From positions 1 through 6,753 of the forward strand of contig JACQVM010000346.1 in the NCBI GenBank assembly GCA_016209785.1: 6,753 nucleotides of DNA, read 5' to 3'. The position numbers and the translations under genes were made by a program. Positions 1 through 5,206 of this stretch are shown one piece after another (the first letter of the stretch is position 1; each line of letters begins with the position of its first letter). Under the pieces are notes generated by a model. The model ran no database searches, had not been told where the DNA came from, and saw nothing but the letters and a program-made list of their open reading frames with translations. This stretch comes from Candidatus Melainabacteria bacterium. GTDB lineage: Bacteria > Cyanobacteriota > Vampirovibrionia > Obscuribacterales > Obscuribacteraceae.

Positions 1-2
1 AT

Positions 3-386
3 GTCAGGGACAGCGGCTTGGTGCACGCATTATTGGGAATAGAAAATCTCGACAGGCTAAGCGGTCATCCTATTGTAGGAGCCAGTTGGGAGGGCTTTGT
101 AATTGAGAATTTGCTTTCAGTATTGCCAGCATCGATCCAGGCATTTTTTTATTGTACGTTTTTCGGCGCTGAAATTGTTGTCGTTCTTGAATTGCCGGAA
201 GGCCAATGATGGGCTATTGAGTTTTAACGTGGCTTGTCTGCCAAACTAGAAAAAGGTTTCTATTACGCTTGTGAAGACCTTAAACCAACACGAGCCTTTG
301 TAGTTTATTCTGGTGAGGAGCGTTATCCAATTGCCGAGGGAATTGAAGCAATCAGCTTGCAGGAATTAGCTTCAATTCTAGCTGGC
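3..386 (+). pseudogene. C-terminal remnant of a DUF4143-type AAA ATPase, two in-frame stops
   Basis: Reading frame 3 is open from the window edge and starts mid-protein (VRDSGLVHALLGI). The conserved pieces VGASWEGFVIENLL, GAEI-x-x-VLELP, WAIE, RGLSAKLEKGF and EAISLQELASIL follow in order. This is the C-terminal half of the ATPase family with an N-terminal AAA domain and a C-terminal DUF4143 domain, which resembles PD-(D/E)xK nucleases. In-frame TGA (207-209) and TAA (225-227) interrupt it, and the frame is otherwise kept, so the damage is by point mutation. From family memory, the usual GAEID has lost its Asp to Val (177-179), and the usual IEVK reads IEF-stop, so the nuclease-like core is lost. 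The N-terminal part lies outside the window. Near 387-401 the match changes to an antitoxin tail without leaving the frame. The family assignment is confident. The native function of these ATPases is poorly known. Confidence 0.8.
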
Positions 387-515
387 GAACAGAAAGTCAG
401 GCTCTCAGACCGCTTACTGACAATTGGCAAGGACTGTGCAGCCCACCTCAAGGAGCCTTTCCGTGCAATCGATCATGGCAACATGCTCTATGGCGTTGAC
501 GGATTGCCACAATGA
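387..515 (+). pseudogene. vapB: C-terminal tail of a VapB-type antitoxin, joined in frame to the ATPase remnant
   Basis: The last ~37 residues before the TGA at 513-515 (from about LSDRLLTIGKDCAAHL through AIDHGNMLYGVDGLPQ) look like the C-terminus of the VapB antitoxins that carry an RLLxIGxxCA segment and end in a DxxG-LP motif next to a PIN toxin. The N-terminal DNA-binding half is missing. The sequence before it belongs to the DUF4143 remnant, so a deletion or recombination between about 387 and 401 fused the two genes in one frame. The stop overlaps the start of the VapC remnant by ATGA, the usual coupling of vapBC pairs, which supports the identification. A 93-residue frame from TTG 234 spans both pieces, but I see no Shine-Dalgarno for it and doubt that it is translated. 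Confidence 0.65.
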
Positions 516-580
516 TTATTGATACCTCGGCACTTATTGCCATCCTGCGTGATGAACCAGAGGCACTGTCTAAACAATGA
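512..580 (+). pseudogene. vapC: N-terminal stub of a VapC PIN-domain toxin
   Basis: ATG at 512-514 opens MIIDTSALIAILRDEPEA, the classic first strand and helix of PIN-domain ribonucleases of the VapC type. It includes the first metal-binding aspartate (D4) and the DTSALIAIL core. The frame then departs from the family (LSKQ) and stops at 578-580, leaving 22 residues of an expected ~130. The other acidic catalytic residues are absent, so it cannot be an active nuclease. The start overlaps the antitoxin remnant's stop by ATGA. Nothing PIN-like is visible downstream, so the rest was deleted rather than frameshifted. Identification rests on a short but very typical motif and on the neighbouring VapB tail. 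Confidence 0.7.
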
Positions 581-699
581 CCAAATTCTCATGCTATGCC
601 ATGTAACATCCTTTGTCCAACGCAGTGGATTAGGTTAGACTGAGCTCACGCCATAAGCAGCTCGTTAATTAGGATTCTTTAAGTTACCTGGGAGAATTT
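581..699 (+). other. Intergenic region upstream of the lipoprotein gene
   Basis: This stretch of about 120 bp shows no gene. It probably carries the lipoprotein promoter. A weak candidate is TTGTCC (613-618), 17 bp, TAGACT (636-641), which matches the sigma-70 consensus only in part. A good Shine-Dalgarno, GGGAG, sits at 690-694, five bases before the ATG at 700. The deletion endpoint that truncated vapC lies near its left edge. Confidence 0.3.
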
Positions 700-1257
700 A
701 TGCACATATTGAAGTCGACATCGTTAAGAAAAGCTAGCGCTGCCTTAATGCCACTCGTGTCGTTGCTGATGGCTCTTGGAATGACTGGTTGCACTACCGA
801 ACCATCGACAACAACAAACGTCACCCCACAAGGAACAGTATCGCTGGATGCTCTCAAGGTAGGGATGCCAGAGAACACTTTTAAAGATTCCATTTTAACT
901 TTTGTACCTGATCCTAAAGGAGCTCTAGCTGGCAAAGTCCAGTATCTCAGTCGCACTAACAATGCCAATGGTGGTCAAGTAATTGCGCAATGCATGGATG
1001 GAAAATGTTTTCAGTTGCAGGTTTATCACCTGAGCAGTCCAATCTCAAAGGATACCGCTATCAAGTCCATGCGTAGCCTGCTTCCATCCGATGCTCCCAA
1101 TCAATCAAAAGTTGATGATAGCGAGCTTAAAAAAGGTAAAGCTGGCAAGCTTACCGAAGTTTATTCTTTTGGTGACAGCTATTTAGGCGAGCTCACTTAC
1201 ACTGACCCCGCCGGAGCTCAGGTAACAATAGTGAATGTCTGGGCACTCAAGCAGTAA
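700..1257 (+). CDS. Putative lipoprotein of unknown function
   Basis: The product has 185 residues. Its N-terminus has basic residues (K5, R10, K11), a hydrophobic stretch at about 14-28 and a lipobox-like MTGC with Cys31. It is therefore probably exported by Sec, cleaved by signal peptidase II and lipid-anchored. Met at position -3 of the lipobox is slightly unusual. A Thr/Ser/Pro-rich linker (32-46) follows, then a compact domain beginning SLDALKVGMPENTF. That opening loosely resembles the helix of small BamE/SmpA-like lipoproteins, but this is only a resemblance. Cys98 and Cys103 (CMDGKC) could form a disulfide hairpin. GGGAG five bases upstream supports the start. It stands alone between the vapBC remnant and the convergent pseI, so context gives no function. 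I do not recognise the family. Confidence 0.8.
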   Translation: MHILKSTSLRKASAALMPLVSLLMALGMTGCTTEPSTTTNVTPQGTVSLDALKVGMPENTFKDSILTFVPDPKGALAGKVQYLSRTNNANGGQVIAQCMDGKCFQLQVYHLSSPISKDTAIKSMRSLLPSDAPNQSKVDDSELKKGKAGKLTEVYSFGDSYLGELTYTDPAGAQVTIVNVWALKQ

Positions 1258-1289
1258 GAGTATGTAAAACAGCCTGTACCGCAACGAAA

Positions 1290-1310
1290 GAGCAAAGCTC
1301 ACGATTTTTT
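1290..1310 (+). terminator. Weak candidate terminator after the lipoprotein gene
   Basis: A small hairpin, GAGC-AAA-GCTC (1290-1300), is followed by ACGA and then six T residues (1305-1310), which run into the reverse stop codon of pseI. It lies 33 bases after the lipoprotein stop, between convergent genes. The stem has only four pairs and does not directly abut the T-run, so efficiency is doubtful. Confidence 0.25.
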
Positions 1311-2361
1311 ATCCAAGGACATCCCAAGTTACTGCTGTTCCAGCCTTAACATCCTGATTGACGTGCTTGTTTAAGAGCTTCTCAAAGTATTTGGTTGGTA
1401 GCCCATATCCAGGCCGTATAGCTCGTACATTCCTTACCGTTATAGGTTCTCCCTTGTGGACATCCTCAACAAAATACAATGATCGCCGGAAGTTAACTGA
1501 GTTTTTCTCGGTTTCACAAGATCCATAATGTATCTTTCCTTTAGCTCGCCAGGCCCGTTCGGTTTCTTCAACAAGAGCCTTCATTTCACTAGGTTCCATA
1601 GAAAATGCTGAGTCAACACCACCGTCTGATCGTAAAAGTGTAAAGTGTTTTTCTATTACACTGGCGCCCAAAGCCACAGCAGCTACAGCTACTCCCGTAC
1701 CAGGTGTATGGTCAGATAGCCCAATCTCACAGTTAAAAAGTTGCCTCATATGAGGAATTGTAACTATATTAGAATCGTCTGGTGTGGCTGGATATGAACT
1801 AGTGCATTTTAAAAGCACAATGTCTTGTGCACCCTCCTCACGAGCTGCACGTACAGTCTCATCTATTTCAGCCACTGTTGCCATGCCAGTAGAAATGACA
1901 AGTGGCTTGCCAGTGCTTGCCACCTTCCGTATAAGCCTTACATCAGTCATTTCAAAAGAAGCAATTTTATATAACTCTACACCTAGTTTTTCCAAAAAAT
2001 CAACTGCAGTTTCATCAAATGGTGTACTAAAGCCAACAATTCCATGCTGCCGACACCTATCAAAAATTGGCTTGTGCCATTCCCATGGGGTATGAGCTTC
2101 ATCATAGAGATCGTATAAAGAGCTATTCTGCCAAAGAGCAAAAGAGTCACCCAACTGAAACTCTGCCTTCTCTGAGCGTATGGTCATGGTATCAGCAGTA
2201 TATGTCTGGATCTTCACAGCGTGCACACCACAAGCAGCCGCTGCATCCACAATTGCTAATGCCCTCTCTAAAGATTGGTTGTGATTACCAGACATCTCAG
2301 CCACTATAAAAGGCGGCACGTCTAGCCCGATTTTACAATTGTCTAGCCCCAGAGCTTTCAT
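1309..2361 (-). CDS. pseI: Pseudaminic acid synthase
   Basis: PseI condenses 2,4-diacetamido-2,4,6-trideoxy-L-altrose with phosphoenolpyruvate to give pseudaminic acid in the cytoplasm. The product has 350 residues, the normal size for the NeuB/PseI family. The NeuB-type TIM barrel shows AEMSGNHN (21-28, the PseI form of the sialate synthase AEIG-NHNG motif), VKIQTYTADTMT (49-60), KCTSSYPA (185-192), GLSDHTPG (214-221) and EKHFTL (237-242). A C-terminal SAF (antifreeze-like) domain begins near 288 with NFRRSLYFVEDV, which supplies the arginine that reaches the partner active site in NeuB dimers. The AEMSGNHN and QTYTADTMT forms favour PseI over NeuB or legionaminic acid synthase. AGGA (2368-2371) six bases before the ATG supports the start. 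It lies 100 bp downstream of pseGH on the same strand, probably in one operon. Confidence 0.93.
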   Translation of the reverse strand: MKALGLDNCKIGLDVPPFIVAEMSGNHNQSLERALAIVDAAAACGVHAVKIQTYTADTMTIRSEKAEFQLGDSFALWQNSSLYDLYDEAHTPWEWHKPIFDRCRQHGIVGFSTPFDETAVDFLEKLGVELYKIASFEMTDVRLIRKVASTGKPLVISTGMATVAEIDETVRAAREEGAQDIVLLKCTSSYPATPDDSNIVTIPHMRQLFNCEIGLSDHTPGTGVAVAAVALGASVIEKHFTLLRSDGGVDSAFSMEPSEMKALVEETERAWRAKGKIHYGSCETEKNSVNFRRSLYFVEDVHKGEPITVRNVRAIRPGYGLPTKYFEKLLNKHVNQDVKAGTAVTWDVLG

Positions 2362-2461
2362 CTACAATCCTGTCTCCATCGTTACTCAATTGCACACAAG
2401 CTACTTAGTATTCTCCCGTGCAAACACCAACCCTTGATACACGCCCAAATGCAGATGCACA
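2362..2461 (-). other. Spacer between pseGH and pseI
   Basis: A 100-base gap separates the pseGH stop from the pseI start. It is long for an operon joint. I see no convincing hairpin terminator or well-spaced promoter in it, only the pseI Shine-Dalgarno AGGA at 2368-2371. Co-transcription is the simpler reading. Confidence 0.35.
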
Positions 2462-3988
2462 TTATACTGCGGAAGAGGACTGCGTTTCCAGATGGTGCAA
2501 AGGCTCACTGTAAAACAGTCCGTCTCTTTTTACATACCCAGCTCCGGCAAATAGTTTCTCCGATGCCTCATTGCCAGGCAACACCTCAGCCACAAGTGTC
2601 GCCTCCGGCGCCAGGCGTCGTGCCAACTTCAAAGCCGCTGCCCCCAGCCCCATACGATAGTGATCTGGAGACACATAGACACTTACTTCATATTCATCCC
2701 GATTACCCATACGATCAAGCCGCAACACACCTACAGGCTCTCCAGCATATTCAATAATATTGAAGAGACAATTGAGATCACTCAACTTTGCATGCAACCA
2801 CCCATAATGCTCCTCTCGTGTAGGAATCATCCTATTGCGTGAGCGTCTCCGTGTGCGCGGGTCCTGTTGCCAGGCAAGCATGTTCTCGGCATCGTCGACG
2901 GTGGCAGGCCTCAATGTAACCTCGTTGCCATCACGTGCCCGCTCCGGCATCAGTGCAAGTGCTACCCGTCGGGCGCCACGTCCATCACAGATAGCGCTTG
3001 CTGCGATTGTCATCTGTTGACGCCTCTTGTCGTCAGCAACAAGTTCTGCCAGGGCTTTTGCAATCAACTGAACACTGGAGCCAGGAAATCTTCCTACATA
3101 GTGCACTGCTCCAATTGCCCCAAGAGCCTTTGCCACCATGAGTTGATTATCAGCCACAGATAAAAGAATAGTAGGCAAACCAAGGCAACAACGCTCCCAG
3201 GACGCTGTCCCGCCGCCACCGACGGCTAGATCCGCTTGAGCCATGAGCTCAGCCATGTTGCCAGGGCTAACATGTACGCAAGCGGGAAAGGGCATGACCT
3301 CTGCTAGTGCCTTGACAGCCATTAAGTGTGGGCTGCCCACCCCCATGACCACATCCACCGCTACGCTCAGCCCAGCGACAGCCACAGCCTCAAGCACAAC
3401 GCTTGTTGCATTGGTCGCATCGGACAACCCCATCGAGACCAGGATACGCCTTACCGGCACATTGCAACCACGCCGGGCAAGACTTTCAGGACGCAATATG
3501 GCAAAACGTGGGCGCACAAGAGCATAATGCGGTCCTAGCAAGAGCTGGCATCCCTTCCTTACCACGCCACTATAGTCAGATGCCACGCGCCCATGCGTTG
3601 GATCAATTAAGACATCTGCATCGTGTGCTCGCCCCGATAAATCATCCAGTACCACAATCTTGCCAGCCTTAGCCCGGCAGGCCTTCTCGTATTTTTCATC
3701 GAGCCCATAGTGATCCACAACAAGCACATCAAACTGTCCAACGCTCAAACCAACCAAGGCATCTGGATTGTCAAACTCTTCTGGCGCCAGCACATACTGC
3801 TCAAACTGCAACTTCACCAACTCCTGAACAACGTTCTGGCTACCTTCAACACAAACAAAGGAGCACTCCACCCCCTCATTGGCAAGCACTTTGGCTAGAG
3901 TCAAGCAACGCATGACATGTCCGCCGCCGATTTGTGGCGAAGCATCTACACGAAAGAGTACTTTCATCTTGGGCAACTCACCCAACAT
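2462..3988 (-). CDS. pseG: Bifunctional PseG UDP-sugar hydrolase / PseH-like GNAT N-acetyltransferase
   Basis: The product has 508 residues in two fused domains. Residues 8-350 are PseG, a MurG-like GT-B fold that removes UDP from UDP-2,4-diacetamido-2,4,6-trideoxy-L-altrose. It shows RVDASPQIGGGHVMRC with the catalytic-type His24 (His17 counted from Met8, as in Campylobacter PseG), DHYGLD with Tyr94, and GGGGTASWERCCLGLP (257-272) at the nucleotide site. Residues ~355-495 are a GNAT acetyltransferase, with a TLRPATVDDAENML start and YRMGLGAAAL (444-453) as the acetyl-CoA loop, in which Tyr replaces the usual Gln/Arg. Its place on PseG implies that it is PseH, which acetylates the 4-amino group just before the PseG step. 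The ATG at 3988 has a GAGGA six bases upstream. The ATG at 3967 (MKVLFRVD) fits homologue starts and has a weaker GGTGAG. GC content is well above the neighbouring genes. The acetyltransferase substrate is inferred from context. Confidence 0.9.
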   Translation of the reverse strand: MLGELPKMKVLFRVDASPQIGGGHVMRCLTLAKVLANEGVECSFVCVEGSQNVVQELVKLQFEQYVLAPEEFDNPDALVGLSVGQFDVLVVDHYGLDEKYEKACRAKAGKIVVLDDLSGRAHDADVLIDPTHGRVASDYSGVVRKGCQLLLGPHYALVRPRFAILRPESLARRGCNVPVRRILVSMGLSDATNATSVVLEAVAVAGLSVAVDVVMGVGSPHLMAVKALAEVMPFPACVHVSPGNMAELMAQADLAVGGGGTASWERCCLGLPTILLSVADNQLMVAKALGAIGAVHYVGRFPGSSVQLIAKALAELVADDKRRQQMTIAASAICDGRGARRVALALMPERARDGNEVTLRPATVDDAENMLAWQQDPRTRRRSRNRMIPTREEHYGWLHAKLSDLNCLFNIIEYAGEPVGVLRLDRMGNRDEYEVSVYVSPDHYRMGLGAAALKLARRLAPEATLVAEVLPGNEASEKLFAGAGYVKRDGLFYSEPLHHLETQSSSAV

Positions 3989-3994
3989 CTTGTA

Positions 3995-3999
3995 TCCTC
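3995..3999 (-). promoter_or_regulatory. Shine-Dalgarno of pseGH favouring the upstream start
   Basis: The minus strand reads GAGGA, six bases and then ATG at 3988-3986. The internal ATG at 3967-3965, where homologues usually begin, has only GGTGAG nine bases before it. The ribosome site therefore favours a seven-residue N-terminal extension (MLGELPK), although homology favours the second start. Confidence 0.5.
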
Positions 4000-4027
4000 A
4001 GGCATGTAAGCTCATAGTTATAATTTC

Positions 4028-4064
4028 TTGCCAAAATATCTTAGACGCCAGTACTGTTTGGCAA
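4028..4064. repeat. 8-bp perfect inverted repeat, possible operator
   Basis: TTGCCAAA (4028-4035) and its exact reverse complement TTTGGCAA (4057-4064) are separated by 21 bp, giving a 29-bp centre-to-centre spacing, close to three helical turns. Symmetry breaks on the next base both inward and outward. Each arm contains a TTGCCA hexamer, a five-of-six match to the -35 consensus, directed inward. The repeat could be a regulator site or part of two overlapping promoters. Confidence 0.45.
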
Positions 4065-4135
4065 CATGCACTTCATGTTATCGTACTTAGCTTATAAAAA
4101 GGCTCTTGTCCTTATGGACACACAGATGTGTTTGT

Positions 4136-4141
4136 GATGAG
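4136..4141 (+). promoter_or_regulatory. Possible Shine-Dalgarno for an upstream TTG start of pseB
   Basis: GATGAG lies six bases before an in-frame TTG at 4148-4150. The ATG at 4205 that fits homologue length has no recognisable Shine-Dalgarno in the preceding 15 bases (pyrimidine- and T-rich). If TTG 4148 is used, PseB gains 19 residues that include a hydrophobic run. One mismatch to GAGGAG makes this only a candidate. Confidence 0.25.
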
Positions 4142-4204
4142 CATAGTTTGTCTGGTTGCCTGACAGGCTGGTTTATTGGACTTCTAATTGTTATTTTCTT
4201 GCTG

Positions 4205-5206
4205 ATGATTGATTGGACTAATTCAACTGTTCTAGTGACCGGGGGAACTGGTTCTTTTGGTCAAGCCTTAATTGGCAAACTTCTAAGAACAATTCCTCCT
4301 AAAAAGTTGATAATCTTTAGCCGAGACGAGCTCAAACAATTTGAGATGTCTACTCGGCTTAGCAACCAGTCCTTGAGGTTCTTCCTTGGCGATGTAAGAG
4401 ACAAAGACAGGTTGTATCGAGCCTTTCAAGATGTGGACATCGTTATTCATGCTGCTGCCTTAAAGCAAGTTCCTGCAGCCGAGTACAATCCTTTTGAGTT
4501 TATTAAGACCAATGTTATTGGTGCTGCAAACATCATTGATGCTGCCATAGACCGTGGTGTAAAGAAAGTAATTGCCTTAAGTACTGACAAAGCAGCAAAC
4601 CCAATTAACCTCTATGGTGCCACAAAGCTTTGTGCAGATAAGCTCTTTGTAACTGCTAACGCTTATGCTGGTTCTCGCCCCACTAGATTTGGCATTGTAC
4701 GTTATGGCAATGTCATTGGTAGCCGTGGAAGTGTGATTCCCTTGTTTATGGAAATGCGGAAGACCGGAGTACTAAAGCTAACTGATGAGAGGATGACGCG
4801 CTTCTGGCTTACACTTGAGCAAGGAGTAGAGTTTGTACTTCGTTGCGTAGAAACACTGTCCGGAGGCGAAGTTTTCGTGCCCAAGATTCCTAGCATGCGC
4901 CTTATGGACCTTGCCGTCGCTATTGCTCCTAATTGCCGTTTTGAATTTGTTGGCATTAGGCCAGGTGAGAAATTGCACGAGACCTTAATTCCTAAAGATG
5001 AGTCTCTTTGGTGCATGGAATTTCAGGATCACTACATTGTTCAACCAAGCCAACTCTGGTGGGATCCAGAGGTACTCCTGACGCGAGGTGGAAGTCCAGT
5101 TTCCAATGGCTTTCATTACCGCAGTGACTTAAACGACTGCTGGCTTAGCGGAGATGATTTATGCAGACTAATCCAAGAACCAATAAAAGCACCAGCCTTG
5201 CGCTAG
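4205..5206 (+). CDS. pseB: UDP-N-acetylglucosamine 4,6-dehydratase (inverting)
   Basis: PseB starts the pathway. It oxidises, dehydrates and re-reduces UDP-GlcNAc with bound NADP and inverts C5 to give UDP-2-acetamido-2,6-dideoxy-L-arabino-hexos-4-ulose. From ATG 4205 the protein has 333 residues, the usual PseB length, and begins with a Rossmann strand and TGGTGSFG (12-19). The short-chain dehydrogenase catalytic set is visible: STDK (126-129) and YGATK (137-141), matching the Asp-Lys and Tyr/Lys of Helicobacter FlaA1 with an offset of four. FSRDE (38-42), HAAALKQVP (82-90), NPFEFIKTNV and IRPGEKLHE are PseB/CapD-type motifs. It is the short soluble form, unlike the long membrane-bound WbpM/PglF type. 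The frame stays open upstream to TTG 4106 and encodes a hydrophobic stretch, but homology favours 4205. It overlaps pseC by 46 bp. Confidence 0.93.
   Translation: MIDWTNSTVLVTGGTGSFGQALIGKLLRTIPPKKLIIFSRDELKQFEMSTRLSNQSLRFFLGDVRDKDRLYRAFQDVDIVIHAAALKQVPAAEYNPFEFIKTNVIGAANIIDAAIDRGVKKVIALSTDKAANPINLYGATKLCADKLFVTANAYAGSRPTRFGIVRYGNVIGSRGSVIPLFMEMRKTGVLKLTDERMTRFWLTLEQGVEFVLRCVETLSGGEVFVPKIPSMRLMDLAVAIAPNCRFEFVGIRPGEKLHETLIPKDESLWCMEFQDHYIVQPSQLWWDPEVLLTRGGSPVSNGFHYRSDLNDCWLSGDDLCRLIQEPIKAPALR
5150..5153 (+). promoter_or_regulatory. Shine-Dalgarno of pseC inside pseB
   Basis: GGAG lies seven bases before the ATG at 5161, within the last codons of pseB. No other plausible start precedes the conserved LALDGGPPVRK segment, so this site fixes the pseC start and the 46-bp overlap. 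Coupled translation of the two genes is likely. Confidence 0.7.

Larger units (their letters stand above)
3989..4204. promoter_or_regulatory. Divergent promoter region between pseGH and pseB
   Basis: This is the only place where transcription of both pse operons can begin within the window. Minus-strand candidate: TTGCCA (4064-4059), 18 bp, GATATT (4040-4035), reading toward pseGH. Plus-strand candidates toward pseB: TTGCCA (4028-4033), 18 bp, TACTGT (4052-4057), or the -10-like TATAAA at 4093-4098 without a good -35. A perfect TATAAT occurs at 4019-4024 (+) but lacks a spaced -35. The region contains the inverted repeat listed separately. All are consensus matches by eye. Confidence 0.4.

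Noticed and set aside
1..42. ATG at base 1 as a gene start
   Set aside because: That frame stops after 13 codons. The adjacent frame matches the DUF4143 ATPase through the window edge.
684..968. Minus-strand frame of 94 codons across the lipoprotein gene
   Set aside because: It mirrors the lipoprotein coding region, shows no family-like motif and no sensible start context.
1784..2309. Two + strand frames opposite pseI
   Set aside because: They are antisense to highly conserved pseI motifs and have no domain of their own.
2434..3898. Several + strand open frames of 60-107 codons antisense to pseGH
   Set aside because: They lie opposite a gene with strong PseG and GNAT motifs, show no recognisable domains, and are expected from the GC-richer codon bias of the real gene.
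4019..4024. Perfect TATAAT as the pseB promoter
   Set aside because: No -35-like hexamer lies 16-19 bp upstream, and it sits about 180 bases before the likely start. A lone hexamer match is expected by chance in an AT-rich gap.
4114..4163. Two tiny overlapping frames (MDTQMCL, then MSIVCLVA) as a leader-peptide attenuator before pseB
   Set aside because: They are seven and eight codons long, have no regulatory codon run, only a weak Shine-Dalgarno, and no following terminator hairpin.
4106..4204. TTG 4106 as the true pseB start
   Set aside because: It would add 33 residues absent from PseB homologues, and no Shine-Dalgarno precedes it. The later TTG 4148 is kept only as a possibility.
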